Shown here: one piece after another, positions 1-7,505 of the stretch
Layout: each line of letters opens with the position of its first letter
Position numbering within the stretch: position 1 is the stretch's first letter
Assembly (NCBI GenBank): GCA_965237635.1
Contig: CBDEFX010000001.1
Span: 1,876,051 to 1,940,050 of the forward strand
DNA: 64,000 nt
Reading direction: 5' to 3'
Origin: CBDEFX01 sp965237635
GTDB lineage: Bacteria; Chloroflexota; Dehalococcoidia; Lucifugimonadales; CAUZJF01
Position numbers and translations under genes: made by a program
The notes under the pieces: generated by a model
Told to the model about the DNA's origin: nothing
The model's database searches: none
What the model saw: only the letters and a program-made list of their open reading frames with translations

Positions 1-1344
1 CACTCTGCGCTGTTGAAGTTGACCGGCGGCGTTCTCACGGGCTGCCGCTAGTTGCTCTTCACGATGCCTGAGAGAAAGGATGCGGGGCGCCAGGGCCTCC
101 AGAGTGAGAGCGCTCGTCTCAAGGGCCTCGTGGTTCTTCTCAAGCCGCTTCCGAACGTCCGCAAGCTGGGAGTCTATCGAATCCAGCCTCCCGGCCAGCT
201 CGCCGGCCACGACGTCGATCTCCTCAGCAACCGCTGTTACTAGCTCGACGATGGTTTCCTCGGTAAGGATTCGTTCCCTGATCCTTTCGACGATGAACTC
301 CTCAACCCTGGGTGCATTCAGGTAGCTGGCCTCGCAGGTGCCCGCGCCATCACGATACAGCGTGCCGCAGATGTAATAGGCGAACTGGCCACTCTTGGCT
401 CCCTGACCAATGTAGGACCTGCCGCACACGCCGCACTTCAGCAATCCGCTCAGCAGAAACTTGCTACCCACTCGGCCGGGCTCATGAACCGTCGGCGCAC
501 GGTCTCGCAAGCCCCTCTGCACAGTGTCGAACATCTCCCTCGAAACCAGGGCTGGCCACGCTCCCTCCACACGCACGGGGTCGTCAGCCTTCGCTCCTTT
601 CGACGTTCTGCCCCAGACGGCAGTGCCGGTATAGGACTCGTTGGTCAGCAGGTAATGGAGAGTCCCCTTGAGCCAGCGCTTGCCACGATTTGTGATGCCT
701 CGGTCGTACAGGGCTTTGGATATTTCTTTGAGGCCATTCCCACGCAGCGAGCTCTCGAATATCTCCTTCACCACCGGAGCGTTGGCAGGGTCGACCTCCA
801 AGGTGGGACGCTCCTTTGCGCCGTCATTGACCTTCACCCTCCTGTACCCGAATGGGGCCTTGGGACCCATGAAGAAGCCCCGTGACGCCGCCTCCCGCAT
901 ACCCCTCGTCACTTCCTGGGCCAGATTCTCGCTGTAGAACTCGTCCACGCTCTCAATGATGGCCTCCATGAGCTTGCCTGTCGGGGAGTCGTCGGCGTGC
1001 TCGGTGATCGAGACCACTCTCACGCCCTTGCGCCGCAGCATGGACTTGAAGGCGACGGCGTGCTCGCGCTTACGGGTGAATCTGGAGAATTTCCAGACCA
1101 GGATTTCCTTGAAGGGGGCCTCGGACTTGCTGGCCTCGTCGATCATCTTGCGGAACTCCGGGCGGTCGGCGATGCGACCGCTCTCGGCCTCGTCCACGTA
1201 CTCTCGGGCGACGATGTAGCCGTTCTTCTGTGCGTAGTCTCTGAGCGCCCTGAGTTGGGCGGAGATGGAGAGGTCCACGTCCTGCCGGTCGCTGGATACC
1301 CTGGCGTAGAGGGCCACGGGCGTGTAGTCGGTGTTCTGGTTCAT
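1..1344 (-). CDS. Large serine recombinase (3' end beyond window)
   Basis: Site-specific DNA recombinase/integrase that would cut and rejoin attachment sites through a phosphoserine link. The visible 448 codons start at the ATG complementary to 1342-1344 and run off the left edge without a stop. The N-terminal resolvase domain shows ALYARVSSDRQ with the likely nucleophile at Ser17. The recombinase domain follows, including GPKAPFGYRR near residue 155. A zinc ribbon starting CGVCG near residue 303 comes next, then a C-terminal coiled coil from about residue 375. This order is that of the large serine integrases of mobile elements. It lies 17 bp downstream of a ribbon-helix-helix gene in the same direction and is probably co-transcribed with it. 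It is the best candidate for the integrase of the conjugative element. An attachment site would be expected nearby, but none can be seen without the outer flank. Confidence 0.92.
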   Translation of the reverse strand, partial: MNQNTDYTPVALYARVSSDRQDVDLSISAQLRALRDYAQKNGYIVAREYVDEAESGRIADRPEFRKMIDEASKSEAPFKEILVWKFSRFTRKREHAVAFKSMLRRKGVRVVSITEHADDSPTGKLMEAIIESVDEFYSENLAQEVTRGMREAASRGFFMGPKAPFGYRRVKVNDGAKERPTLEVDPANAPVVKEIFESSLRGNGLKEISKALYDRGITNRGKRWLKGTLHYLLTNESYTGTAVWGRTSKGAKADDPVRVEGAWPALVSREMFDTVQRGLRDRAPTVHEPGRVGSKFLLSGLLKCGVCGRSYIGQGAKSGQFAYYICGTLYRDGAGTCEASYLNAPRVEEFIVERIRERILTEETIVELVTAVAEEIDVVAGELAGRLDSIDSQLADVRKRLEKNHEALETSALTLEALAPRILSLRHREEQLAAARENAAGQLQQRRV

Positions 1345-1361
1345 GGGTGCGTCCTCCTTGC

Positions 1362-1559
1362 TCATTCCTGGTCGTTCCGGCGGGCCTCGGCCCGTTGGCG
1401 GCGCTCTTGCCGCAGCCACTCCCGCTCCTCCATGTACAGGCGGATGGCCTCGCGGAGGAACTCGCTCACGGTGCGGCCGTCCTCCTCGACCACCTGCTGC
1501 ACCTGCTCGGCCAGCTCCGGGGGCATGGAGAAGGTGATGGCCTTTCGGGTTGTGGGCAT
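1362..1559 (-). CDS. Ribbon-helix-helix (CopG/Arc-like) DNA-binding protein
   Basis: Small probable transcriptional repressor of 65 residues. The segment RKAITFSMPPELAEQVQQVV followed by GRTVSEFLREAIRLYMEE is the strand-helix-helix pattern of RHH proteins such as antitoxins and plasmid repressors. The tail is strongly charged. I chose the ATG at 1557-1559 because a GGAGG box lies about 13 bases upstream; a longer reading frame upstream has no family character. A perfect 8-bp inverted repeat lies just upstream and is a likely autoregulatory operator. The gene precedes the serine recombinase, so it may control integrase expression. No partner toxin is adjacent, so I read it as a regulator and not an antitoxin. 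Confidence 0.82.
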   Translation of the reverse strand: MPTTRKAITFSMPPELAEQVQQVVEEDGRTVSEFLREAIRLYMEEREWLRQERRQRAEARRNDQE

Positions 1560-1576
1560 TCTCTCTTTTTGCCTCC

Positions 1577-1601
1577 AAGAGTATGACAGCGTTATACTCT
1601 T
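1577..1601. promoter_or_regulatory. Palindromic operator upstream of the RHH gene
   Basis: AAGAGTAT (1577-1584) and ATACTCTT (1594-1601) form a perfect 8-bp inverted repeat with a 9-bp spacer. On the minus strand it contains TATAAC, which could be the -10 element for the RHH/recombinase transcript. A dimeric RHH protein bound here would block RNA polymerase. The symmetry is seen directly; binding is inferred. Confidence 0.6.
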
Positions 1602-1693
1602 ATCATGAACGAATCGGCCCGGCGCTGTCAAGAGCCCGTAGCAGAGGGCTGGGGCCGAAGCTAACCCACCAGGGAGGGTCGGCGCGGGGAACA

Positions 1694-2413
1694 TCAGGCC
1701 GTATTGGTTGGTCGATGCTCGTACGCGGCCGCTATATCATCTACGCTTATCTCCCCTTTCAATGCGGCCTCCTCCATGCCTTTCGGGATACGCATGAACG
1801 GGGCGACCTGTATTCGTCCTTCGAATGGGACTCCGTTATCATCCACGCCAGAACCGGACATTAGGACGCGATACATGGTGTCTTCGTTCAAGACCGTGAT
1901 GTGGTGATGAGACAGTAGGTTCCGTATCTTATATTCGAGATACCCGCACTGTTGGTAAAGTTCTGGGTAGCCGACTTGCTTCCCGTCGTACGCCTTCAGG
2001 TTCCTATGGATCACATTACTCAGCCTACCGTACTCCACGACCGCTTCAGCCCTCGTTAGCCAATCACCCTCAGGACGGTTGTGAGTATCCCTGAAATGGC
2101 CTTGCGGCCCCTCGACGTTCTCTACAATCGGAGTCGGATAGCATTGAGGATTGATTCTCTCTAGCCCCTTCAGTATGAGGGTTGGTCTGTACTCTCCCCT
2201 CAGCCCGCGCGCCAGCTCAGGCATCTCCTCTGCGTTCGCAATTACGCACGCGACCGCTATGTCCTCGATCATCATTCGCAATTGCAGACAAATGGACTCA
2301 ATCATGAACGTGGATACTTTCCCCATAGATTCGGCATTGTCCATGATCCAGTCAATGTGCTCCTTGCGCCCTTTGATGGTCTGCATTACGCGGGTGTATT
2401 TCTGGATATCCAT
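1694..2413 (-). CDS. Hypothetical protein, 239 aa
   Basis: I do not recognise this family. The predicted protein is soluble and mostly helical in its first half, with no signal peptide or membrane segment. It contains a cysteine- and histidine-bearing stretch around residues 155-180 (QQCGYLEYKIRNLLSHHHI). The start ATG at 2411-2413 follows AAGGAG by about 10 bases. Codon choice and base composition are visibly less GC-rich than the flanking recombinase and conjugation genes, as in the neighbouring HEPN-like gene, which suggests both were acquired together. Its position in a small low-GC patch beside toxin-like genes makes a defence or stress role possible, but nothing in the sequence shows one. 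Confidence 0.6.
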   Translation of the reverse strand: MDIQKYTRVMQTIKGRKEHIDWIMDNAESMGKVSTFMIESICLQLRMMIEDIAVACVIANAEEMPELARGLRGEYRPTLILKGLERINPQCYPTPIVENVEGPQGHFRDTHNRPEGDWLTRAEAVVEYGRLSNVIHRNLKAYDGKQVGYPELYQQCGYLEYKIRNLLSHHHITVLNEDTMYRVLMSGSGVDDNGVPFEGRIQVAPFMRIPKGMEEAALKGEISVDDIAAAYEHRPTNTA

Positions 2414-2540
2414 TTATGCCCAACTCCTTAGCCTATTGACATTGGCCAGAATGCCGGAAGTCCGATCCTTAGCTATCAGCACCATATCTGGACTGAGTGC
2501 ACCTACGTCCAGACTCGTCAGTACCGTCGCTTAGGTGGCC

Positions 2541-2643
2541 TTATGTTGCAAATGCGACTCCCGCGGGACCGCGCTTGCATGGGATGACCTCGACCGGCGT
2601 TGGGATCACCCACTCGGCCGCGGCCCTTGTCGTTCCTCGCGCA
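2541..2643 (-). pseudogene. Fragment of a DUF2283/HTH-type gene (C-terminal end only)
   Basis: Minus-strand translation gives AAAEWVIPTPVEVIPCKRGP and then GVAFAT and a stop at 2541-2543. The intact HTH protein encoded at 3924-4337 ends with GAEWLIPTPVEVIPGKRGPV, so this is the decayed C-terminus of a paralogue. No matching N-terminal part is present upstream, where the stop of the HEPN-like gene intervenes. It is probably the left remnant of a recombination or duplication that now brackets the HEPN-like gene. A short reading frame overlapping it in another phase (to 2721) is not convincing as a gene. Confidence 0.7.
2556..2643. repeat. Imperfect direct repeat, copy 1 (about 88 bp)
   Basis: Aligned by eye with 3942-4029, about 80% of positions match, including the shared run GGACCGCGCTTGC. 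The two copies flank the HEPN-like gene in direct orientation. They correspond to the 3' end of the DUF2283/HTH gene and its remnant. Confidence 0.7.
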
Positions 2644-2717
2644 CATGAAGAGCGTGCCAAGTAACGCAGCCGTCGTTCGTGGAGGTGCAAATCCACGCTT
2701 GGGCCTGGAACGAATCG

Positions 2718-3836
2718 TCATCGATCTATCTCATCTCTCGTCACAACGTCTTCGTACCTCAAGAATTGAGTCTCATATATCCTCCGGATGGGGCCATTTT
2801 GAGGATACGCATGCAGTTCGATGAACAATGCGTAGATCAGTGGCATCAGCGGCCACGGAGACAATGAAATATCCTTGCCTCTTGGCTCCCAAAAGTATCG
2901 AGTATCAGTAAGAGGATCGTGCCCCGAGTGCTCTAATATCGACTCTACGGATTGGGCATAGTGCCAGGTCCAGGACACTCGATTGTGCAAGATGTCTTTG
3001 TACTTCCGCTCCACAGCACGGCGCCTCGGGCGGGGTAGTCTCCTGAACAGGCCATGCAAGTTATGGCTATAGCCGAATCGTCTGTCCGAGTCGTCTAGGG
3101 CATACTTGAGGAGAATCTCCGTAAGATACAGGCCAACTATTCGCTGGCCTACGTGGAATCCGAATTGACGAGGGTCTTCGGAATCGTGCGGACAAAGCAC
3201 GTTGAAGTACTCAAGCAATCCCTCAAGCCAGAACTTGGCAGGCGTAATCCGCCTATCCTCACGTTCTGTTTCGTGTCGAGGAGGATCCTCTTGATTCTTC
3301 AATGAATCATCAAAGGAAATGAACCTAGTGTTGTAACGTTTTTTGAGGGGCTGGCCTTCAGGGTAGTTGTGCAAAGCTATGCATAGCGCATATATGGGTA
3401 TGCTGAGACCGGTATTGAAGAACAGTATCGACGCGTCATGAGGGCGGTCCCTCTCCCAGAAGTAACGCGAATCCGTCATAGGGTCTTCCCCCAGATATTG
3501 AAGGAAGGACTTGACCGCTCTCTCGAAATCCCAAGTCTCGGAGACCATGTCCGATAGGAGTTGGCTGTACTTACTCTCGACGGCGCGGCGGTCCGACTCG
3601 GGCAGTTCGCTGAACAGATCATGCAAGTTGTGGCTACGGTCATAGGGTCTGTGAACATTGTCCAAGGCGTACTTGAGGAGCATTTCCATGAGATACAAGC
3701 CGATGACCTGGCGGCCCACGCCGAATCCAATTCGGCGAGGATCGTCTGGTCCGTGCGGAAAAGAGGCATTGAAGTAGTCTAGAACGCCCTCTAGCCACAC
3801 CACTGACAGCATTAGATTGTTAGCTTGGCTTCCCAC
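2718..3836 (-). CDS. Tandem-duplicated HEPN-like protein, 372 aa
   Basis: The protein consists of two homologous halves, about residues 13-178 and 204-366. Matching pairs include YLMEMLLKYALDN with YLTEILLKYALDD, SHNLHDLF with SHNLHGLF, and DPMTDSRYFWE with DPLTDTRYFWE. The helical segment followed by SHNLH and LF.xLP resembles the HEPN-type all-helical fold, in which an Arg/His pair can form an RNase site. I infer this from pattern only. No membrane or signal segment is seen. The gene is low in GC compared with the element and is bracketed by about 88-bp imperfect direct repeats, a sign of separate acquisition. A HEPN reading would suggest a toxin or abortive-infection RNase; an alternative is a purely structural helical protein. 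Confidence 0.6.
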   Translation of the reverse strand: MGSQANNLMLSVVWLEGVLDYFNASFPHGPDDPRRIGFGVGRQVIGLYLMEMLLKYALDNVHRPYDRSHNLHDLFSELPESDRRAVESKYSQLLSDMVSETWDFERAVKSFLQYLGEDPMTDSRYFWERDRPHDASILFFNTGLSIPIYALCIALHNYPEGQPLKKRYNTRFISFDDSLKNQEDPPRHETEREDRRITPAKFWLEGLLEYFNVLCPHDSEDPRQFGFHVGQRIVGLYLTEILLKYALDDSDRRFGYSHNLHGLFRRLPRPRRRAVERKYKDILHNRVSWTWHYAQSVESILEHSGHDPLTDTRYFWEPRGKDISLSPWPLMPLIYALFIELHAYPQNGPIRRIYETQFLRYEDVVTRDEIDR

Positions 3837-3923
3837 TGTACATCTCAGTAAACTGATGAATTTGCGGTGAGTCCTTGAGCATCCGATATCGAGTTAGGGA
3901 CAAGCTAGTGGCTGGCTCCTGTC

Positions 3924-4337
3924 TCACCGTCCCCGACCCGCGACACCCACAGGACCGCGCTTGCCTGGAATCACCTCGACTGGCGTCGGAATCAACCACT
4001 CTGCACCGGCCTTTGTCGCTCCCCGCATCCGCCCGTCCTGGGCCAGCTTGCGCACCCTGCGGTCCGACACGCCCAGCCGGACAGCCGCCTCTCGCACCGT
4101 GACGTTGGCGACATCGTCGTCGGGAGCTTCTGGCGCCAGCTCGAATTCAACGGGGCACGGCACCTTGAGCGTGCTCATGTCGTGGATGAGAAACCCGATG
4201 ACCTCGCCGTCGTCGTCCAGGCGCTTGAGGATGCGCTCATCGTCGGTAGGCGTGAAGTATCCCTCCCGGAGTGCCCACAGCACTTCAAGCATGTCACTTT
4301 CGTGGTCGTAGGAGATAAACACCTTCCTGGTCGCCAT
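3924..4337 (-). CDS. DUF2283 plus helix-turn-helix protein (probable antitoxin)
   Basis: 137 residues in two parts. Residues 1-60 (TRKVFISYDHESDMLEVLW to GEVIGFLIHD) match the DUF2283 pattern. Residues 78-115 (TVREAAVRLGVSDRRVRKLA) are a MerR/excisionase-type helix-turn-helix. I start at the ATG at 4335-4337 because AAGGAG lies 7 bases upstream; a GTG at 4343 would overlap the preceding stop but sits too close to that box. It lies directly downstream of the nuclease-like toxin gene with a 2-bp gap. DUF2283 proteins commonly neighbour such toxins. The HTH would supply autoregulation. A decayed copy of its C-terminus lies at 2541-2643. Confidence 0.7.
   Translation of the reverse strand: MATRKVFISYDHESDMLEVLWALREGYFTPTDDERILKRLDDDGEVIGFLIHDMSTLKVPCPVEFELAPEAPDDDVANVTVREAAVRLGVSDRRVRKLAQDGRMRGATKAGAEWLIPTPVEVIPGKRGPVGVAGRGR
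3942..4029. repeat. Imperfect direct repeat, copy 2 (about 88 bp)
   Basis: Partner of 2556-2643, within the 3' end of the intact DUF2283/HTH gene. The pair flanks roughly 1.3 kb containing the HEPN-like gene. Divergence of about 20% shows the event is old or arose between related rather than identical genes. Confidence 0.7.
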
Positions 4338-4339
4338 GC

Positions 4340-4645
4340 TCACTCTCCTTTGATGCTTCTAGCCAGGTAACCGGTGAGGATGAAGGAGTAGTCGGCCTCC
4401 CGCTTCACCACAAGGCAGGTGTAGCGGTTCCTGCCCCGCAGGTCCGGGTAGAGCCGGTAGTAGAGCTGGACCGCCGGGCTGGACCTGGAGGGGCTCACCG
4501 CGTCCGGGCTGGCGAGGGTCTCGGCGAGCTGGCGGATCTGGAAGGCCATTTCGGGGTGCCTTCGCAGGATGTGCCGGAGCCGTTCGTCGGTGAGCCGAAC
4601 CTCGTTTCCGCGCTCGTCGGTGAAGCGGGGCGCGCCGGTCGACAT
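4340..4645 (-). CDS. Probable RNase-type toxin (PBECR/RelE-like)
   Basis: 101 residues with LTDERLRHILRRHPEM near residues 18-33 and YYRLYPDLRGRNRYTCLVVK near 61-80, then SFILTGYLARSIKGE. This layout of a conserved RHPE-type helix followed by a beta-rich core ending in a 'hyphenated' Thr/Tyr strand is that of small phage/plasmid nucleases of the barnase-EndoU-colicin-RelE group. The ATG at 4643-4645 is chosen because a good promoter (-10 at 4666-4671) lies 20 bases upstream; longer starts would place the promoter inside the gene. It sits immediately upstream of the DUF2283/HTH gene, so the pair looks like a toxin-antitoxin module that stabilises the element. Activity and catalytic residues are inferred. 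Confidence 0.6.
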   Translation of the reverse strand: MSTGAPRFTDERGNEVRLTDERLRHILRRHPEMAFQIRQLAETLASPDAVSPSRSSPAVQLYYRLYPDLRGRNRYTCLVVKREADYSFILTGYLARSIKGE

Positions 4646-4665
4646 CACCAGATACCGTACCGTAA

Positions 4666-4695
4666 AGTATACCGCGTCATGGCGTCGAAGGGCAA
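4666..4695 (-). promoter_or_regulatory. Sigma70-like promoter of the toxin/DUF2283 pair
   Basis: On the minus strand TTGCCC (4690-4695), an 18-bp spacer and TATACT (4666-4671) precede the toxin ATG by 20 bases. Repeats of the type CGGTAT/CGGTAC follow the -10 element and could be the operator for the HTH antitoxin. Confidence 0.5.
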
Positions 4696-4802
4696 GAAAC
4701 AGCCCTCCAACTCCACAATGTCCCTCACGCCGGTTGCCGAACCCGTCCCACTGAGCTGGACTCCTCCGCACAGGCTGAGGACGATGATCGTTGGGGAGGT
4801 CA

Positions 4803-5021
4803 TCAGTTCACCTCCTCACTGCCGTTGTCCATTGGAGGACAGTCCTTGGACTCGAGCCGTTGCATGTGTTTGCGGACGACCATCCGGGCCAGGATGCGAA
4901 TTCCCTTTCGGTACTTCTCACGCTGCTCCGGTGTGTAGGACGACCTCGGCCGGTTGGCCGACGTTTTCGGGACACCCTTGGCGGGTCCCTTGCGTCTCTT
5001 CTTTCTCTTGGTATCTTTCAT
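4803..5021 (-). CDS. Small basic protein, 72 aa, unknown
   Basis: The first 30 residues are very rich in Lys and Arg (MKDTKRKKRRKGPAKG), followed by a helical segment SYTPEQREKYRKGIRILARM. No known domain is recognised. The charge suggests nucleic-acid binding. The gene is in the same direction as its neighbours but is separated from both by about 150 bases without obvious signals. It could be a real accessory protein of the element or a chance reading frame in GC-rich DNA; the low-complexity start lowers confidence. Confidence 0.4.
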   Translation of the reverse strand: MKDTKRKKRRKGPAKGVPKTSANRPRSSYTPEQREKYRKGIRILARMVVRKHMQRLESKDCPPMDNGSEEVN

Positions 5022-5180
5022 ACTGCGTAGTCTCAGCGGCGTCTGGTGGGCCGCTGGCCTCTCATTACGGGATTGCGGCTGGGCCGCCGGAGCCGACGGA
5101 ACGGGCGAGCGCCGGCGGCATCCAGCCGTCTCAGGCCCCGCCGTGCCGCCGTTGCGCCTGCGCCCGGCGGGGCCGCTTGT

Positions 5181-5510
5181 CTAGCTGTGCTCCTTGAAGA
5201 AGCTCATCTGGAAGCTCTCGGTCACGAGGATCGCCATGCCTCCGGGCATCCGTGCTGCGAAGCGGAAGAGGGCGTGCATGGCCCAGCCGCGGGGCTCGAC
5301 GCCGTTGCGCCACCGGTGGGCCAGCTTGGGGTCCACGCCGATGGCCCTGGCGAAGGCGGCCCACGTGAGGCCGCTGGCCTCCTTGAGCCGTTCGAGGCGC
5401 TTGGGGAAGTCCTCCGCCAGCACGGCGGCCTGGAGCGCCAGGTCCTGTTCCTCGTCGAAGGTCTGCTCCGTGATCCCGTCGAAACGGGACGAATCGTTAT
5501 GGTTCGTCAT
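5181..5510 (-). CDS. XRE-like helix-turn-helix protein, 109 aa
   Basis: A Cro/CI-type HTH occupies residues 36-75 (LERLKEASGLTWAAFARAIG then DPKLAHRWRNG). The N-terminal 30 residues are acidic, and the C-terminal part is a short hydrophobic segment (MAILVTESFQMSFFKEHS). The start overlaps the 3' end of the upstream HTH gene by 14 bp, so the two are probably translated as a pair. Likely a transcriptional regulator of the element; its target is unknown. It resembles the other short XRE-like protein at 40525-40770 in the WxRxGVxP spacing after the recognition helix. Confidence 0.65.
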   Translation of the reverse strand: MTNHNDSSRFDGITEQTFDEEQDLALQAAVLAEDFPKRLERLKEASGLTWAAFARAIGVDPKLAHRWRNGVEPRGWAMHALFRFAARMPGGMAILVTESFQMSFFKEHS

Positions 5511-5781
5511 CTCTATCCTCCATCGTGAAGAGTTGGTCGAAGTCGTCGAAACCCAGGGCCCTGAGCATCCGGCGGCGAATGCGACCGGAGGGTGTGCGCC
5601 CCGCGTTGACCAGCATCGAGATGTAGCCGGGGCTGACCCCGACCTCCCTGGCGAGCCAGTTCTGGGAGCGGTTCAGCAGCGTGAGCCGCTCCCATAGGGC
5701 CGCCGTGTTGAGCCGGACAACGGTCCGTCCACCACGCCTCCGGGGGCCTTTCTTCTTGTTGTGGTCGTCTTGCGAATGCAT
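5497..5781 (-). CDS. XRE-like helix-turn-helix protein, 94 aa
   Basis: The HTH spans about residues 30-65 (LWERLTLLNRSQNWLAREVG then SPGYISMLVNAGRTPS), the classic pattern of XRE repressors. The N-terminus is basic and the C-terminus acidic (FTMEDRDDEP). It is the first gene of a two-gene pair with the HTH gene at 5181-5510 and lies 68 bp downstream of the replication-relaxation gene, so it may end the conjugation transcript. A role in repressing transfer genes is plausible but not shown. Confidence 0.7.
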   Translation of the reverse strand: MHSQDDHNKKKGPRRRGGRTVVRLNTAALWERLTLLNRSQNWLAREVGVSPGYISMLVNAGRTPSGRIRRRMLRALGFDDFDQLFTMEDRDDEP

Positions 5782-5849
5782 GGCTCTCAGCCTTCCTTTG
5801 GGGAAGGGAGCGCGAGCCGTCGCGCCGCTTCCCCGATGTCAGTCGTTGG

Positions 5850-7505
5850 TCATTGCGGCGGCATGGCCTGGGGGGACTGCCAGTCGTCCGGGGCGCGCCA
5901 TGCGCGTCCCAGCGGCCCCATCTGCTCGATGGCGGCCCTGTGGGAGACCCACAGGGGCACGGCCACGCCTCTGGCCTGCATCTCGTCCCGCGCCAGGCGC
6001 AGGAAGTGGGTCTGGACGATCTCGTCGTCGAAGACGATGAGGACCGAGGGCCGGGTGCCGTGGTCGTCGGTGGGCCGGTGAGAGGAGAAGTAGCGCAGAT
6101 AGGGGGCGAGGCGCTCCGACATGGTCGAGGGCCGCACGGCCCTCCGCTCCCACTCCAGCAGGAAGGGCCACGTGGTCTCGCCCTTTCTAAGGACGCCGAA
6201 GGCGTCGGGGTTGACCGAGCGCATCCCGTCGCCGTGCTTGAAGTGTCGTGAGGCCCTGCGGGGCGGGTCGACCTGGGAGACCTCCCAATCCAGGAGGCCC
6301 GCCTGCACGGTCATGGCTGCAAGGAAGGAGTGGACGGCTGCGGTGTGCTCGACGTTCCTGAGCAGCTGGCGGCTCCTCGCGCCGGTCACGTTGTCCCAGA
6401 CGAATGGGGTGCCGGGGAACAGTGGAGCGGCGCTCCACCGCTTCTTCGCGACGGCCACGGACGTCCGGTCCCTGCGGGCCAGGAGGGCCAGGGCCCGGTC
6501 GGTGAGGGCCATGCGCCCGCTCCCTGCGATGGGCCGGGTGACGAGGCGGAACCCTTCGAGGGGCGTCACCAGCTGGGAGGCCCTGGGGACCGAGACGGCC
6601 AACATTCCGGCCAGGTCCGTCAGGGTGATCCAGGGCCAGTCGGAGATGAGGTCGAGGGCGCGCTTCTCGGCGGGCTTGAGGGTGGCGGGCAGCAGATAGT
6701 CGGGGACCTTCCACCCCGGACCCTCGACGGAGAGGTCGGCTGGGACCGAGACCATCCGGGGCTCGTCCTCCTCGGGAAGGAGGCTTCCCTTCTCTATCCG
6801 GTCGAGGACCGAGCGCAGCTCGACGGAGGCGCTGACCGCGGGCGGGCTCCACACCGGGTCGTCCGGCGACGCCGCGACCGCCTCGCGCTCGAGGGCGAGA
6901 TAGAAGGGAACGGGGGCGCCGGCCAGCGTCCTGCGGACGTGCCTGAGCCGCACGTCGTCGGCCATCAGCACGAGCACGGCTCCGGGGAGCGGCCCCTGGC
7001 GCAGCCTCCACATCCGGTTGGAAAAGCCGGTCCTATCGGCGGTGAGCCCCTGCCTGACGATGCCGACGGTGCGGCCGCCGGGAAGCTCGACGGCGGCGTC
7101 CAGGGTCGAGGCCCTGTACCACCGGAACCGTATGGGGTATGCGACGCCGGAGACGGCGGCCGCCAGCCGGTAGATCGCGGCGAGGGAGTCGAGCCGTCCC
7201 ATCAGGTTGCGCCGCCACTGGGCGGAGACGGGGCGGTCGCGGACAAGCTCGTCCAGGGAGGCCTCCTCCTCCTCGGCCAGCCGCCCCAGCCCGGCGGCGG
7301 TGAGGTGGAACCTCTGGGTCGGTGAGGGGAAGAGGGCGGTGGCGTGGGGTACGGCGGCGCAGAAGCCGCCCGAGTCCAGCTTGTCGACGGCCTCGTGGAC
7401 CGCGGCCTTCGACCAGCCGGTGACGGCCACCATCTCCGTCCGGTCGAGGAAGGGCATCGACGCCAGGGCTCGGAGGGTCTGGGCTTCACATCCTTCAGTT
7501 CTCAT
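5850..7505 (-). CDS. Replication-relaxation family protein, 551 aa
   Basis: Proteins of the replication-relaxation family occur in conjugative plasmids and ICEs and are thought to act on DNA at the origin. Here residues 10-47 form a winged helix (FLDRTEMVAVTGWSKAAVHE), and a second winged helix lies near residues 288-330 (WPWITLTDLAGMLAVSVPRA). The C-terminal third contains the conserved region with NPDAFGVLRKG and FLLEWERRAVRPSTMSERL, which has the Asp and Glu spacing of a nuclease-like fold. The gene overlaps the coupling-ATPase stop codon by 4 bp (ATGA) and is the last conjugation gene of the operon. No classical HUH relaxase is visible in the window, so this protein may do that job. Family call is fairly sure; function is inferred. 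Confidence 0.75.
   Translation of the reverse strand: MRTEGCEAQTLRALASMPFLDRTEMVAVTGWSKAAVHEAVDKLDSGGFCAAVPHATALFPSPTQRFHLTAAGLGRLAEEEEASLDELVRDRPVSAQWRRNLMGRLDSLAAIYRLAAAVSGVAYPIRFRWYRASTLDAAVELPGGRTVGIVRQGLTADRTGFSNRMWRLRQGPLPGAVLVLMADDVRLRHVRRTLAGAPVPFYLALEREAVAASPDDPVWSPPAVSASVELRSVLDRIEKGSLLPEEDEPRMVSVPADLSVEGPGWKVPDYLLPATLKPAEKRALDLISDWPWITLTDLAGMLAVSVPRASQLVTPLEGFRLVTRPIAGSGRMALTDRALALLARRDRTSVAVAKKRWSAAPLFPGTPFVWDNVTGARSRQLLRNVEHTAAVHSFLAAMTVQAGLLDWEVSQVDPPRRASRHFKHGDGMRSVNPDAFGVLRKGETTWPFLLEWERRAVRPSTMSERLAPYLRYFSSHRPTDDHGTRPSVLIVFDDEIVQTHFLRLARDEMQARGVAVPLWVSHRAAIEQMGPLGRAWRAPDDWQSPQAMPPQ

Noticed and set aside
2518..2721. A 67-codon minus-strand frame starting at the HEPN-like stop
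   Set aside because: It overlaps the antitoxin remnant in another phase. The remnant explains the sequence better, and the protein is Arg/Pro-rich without domains.
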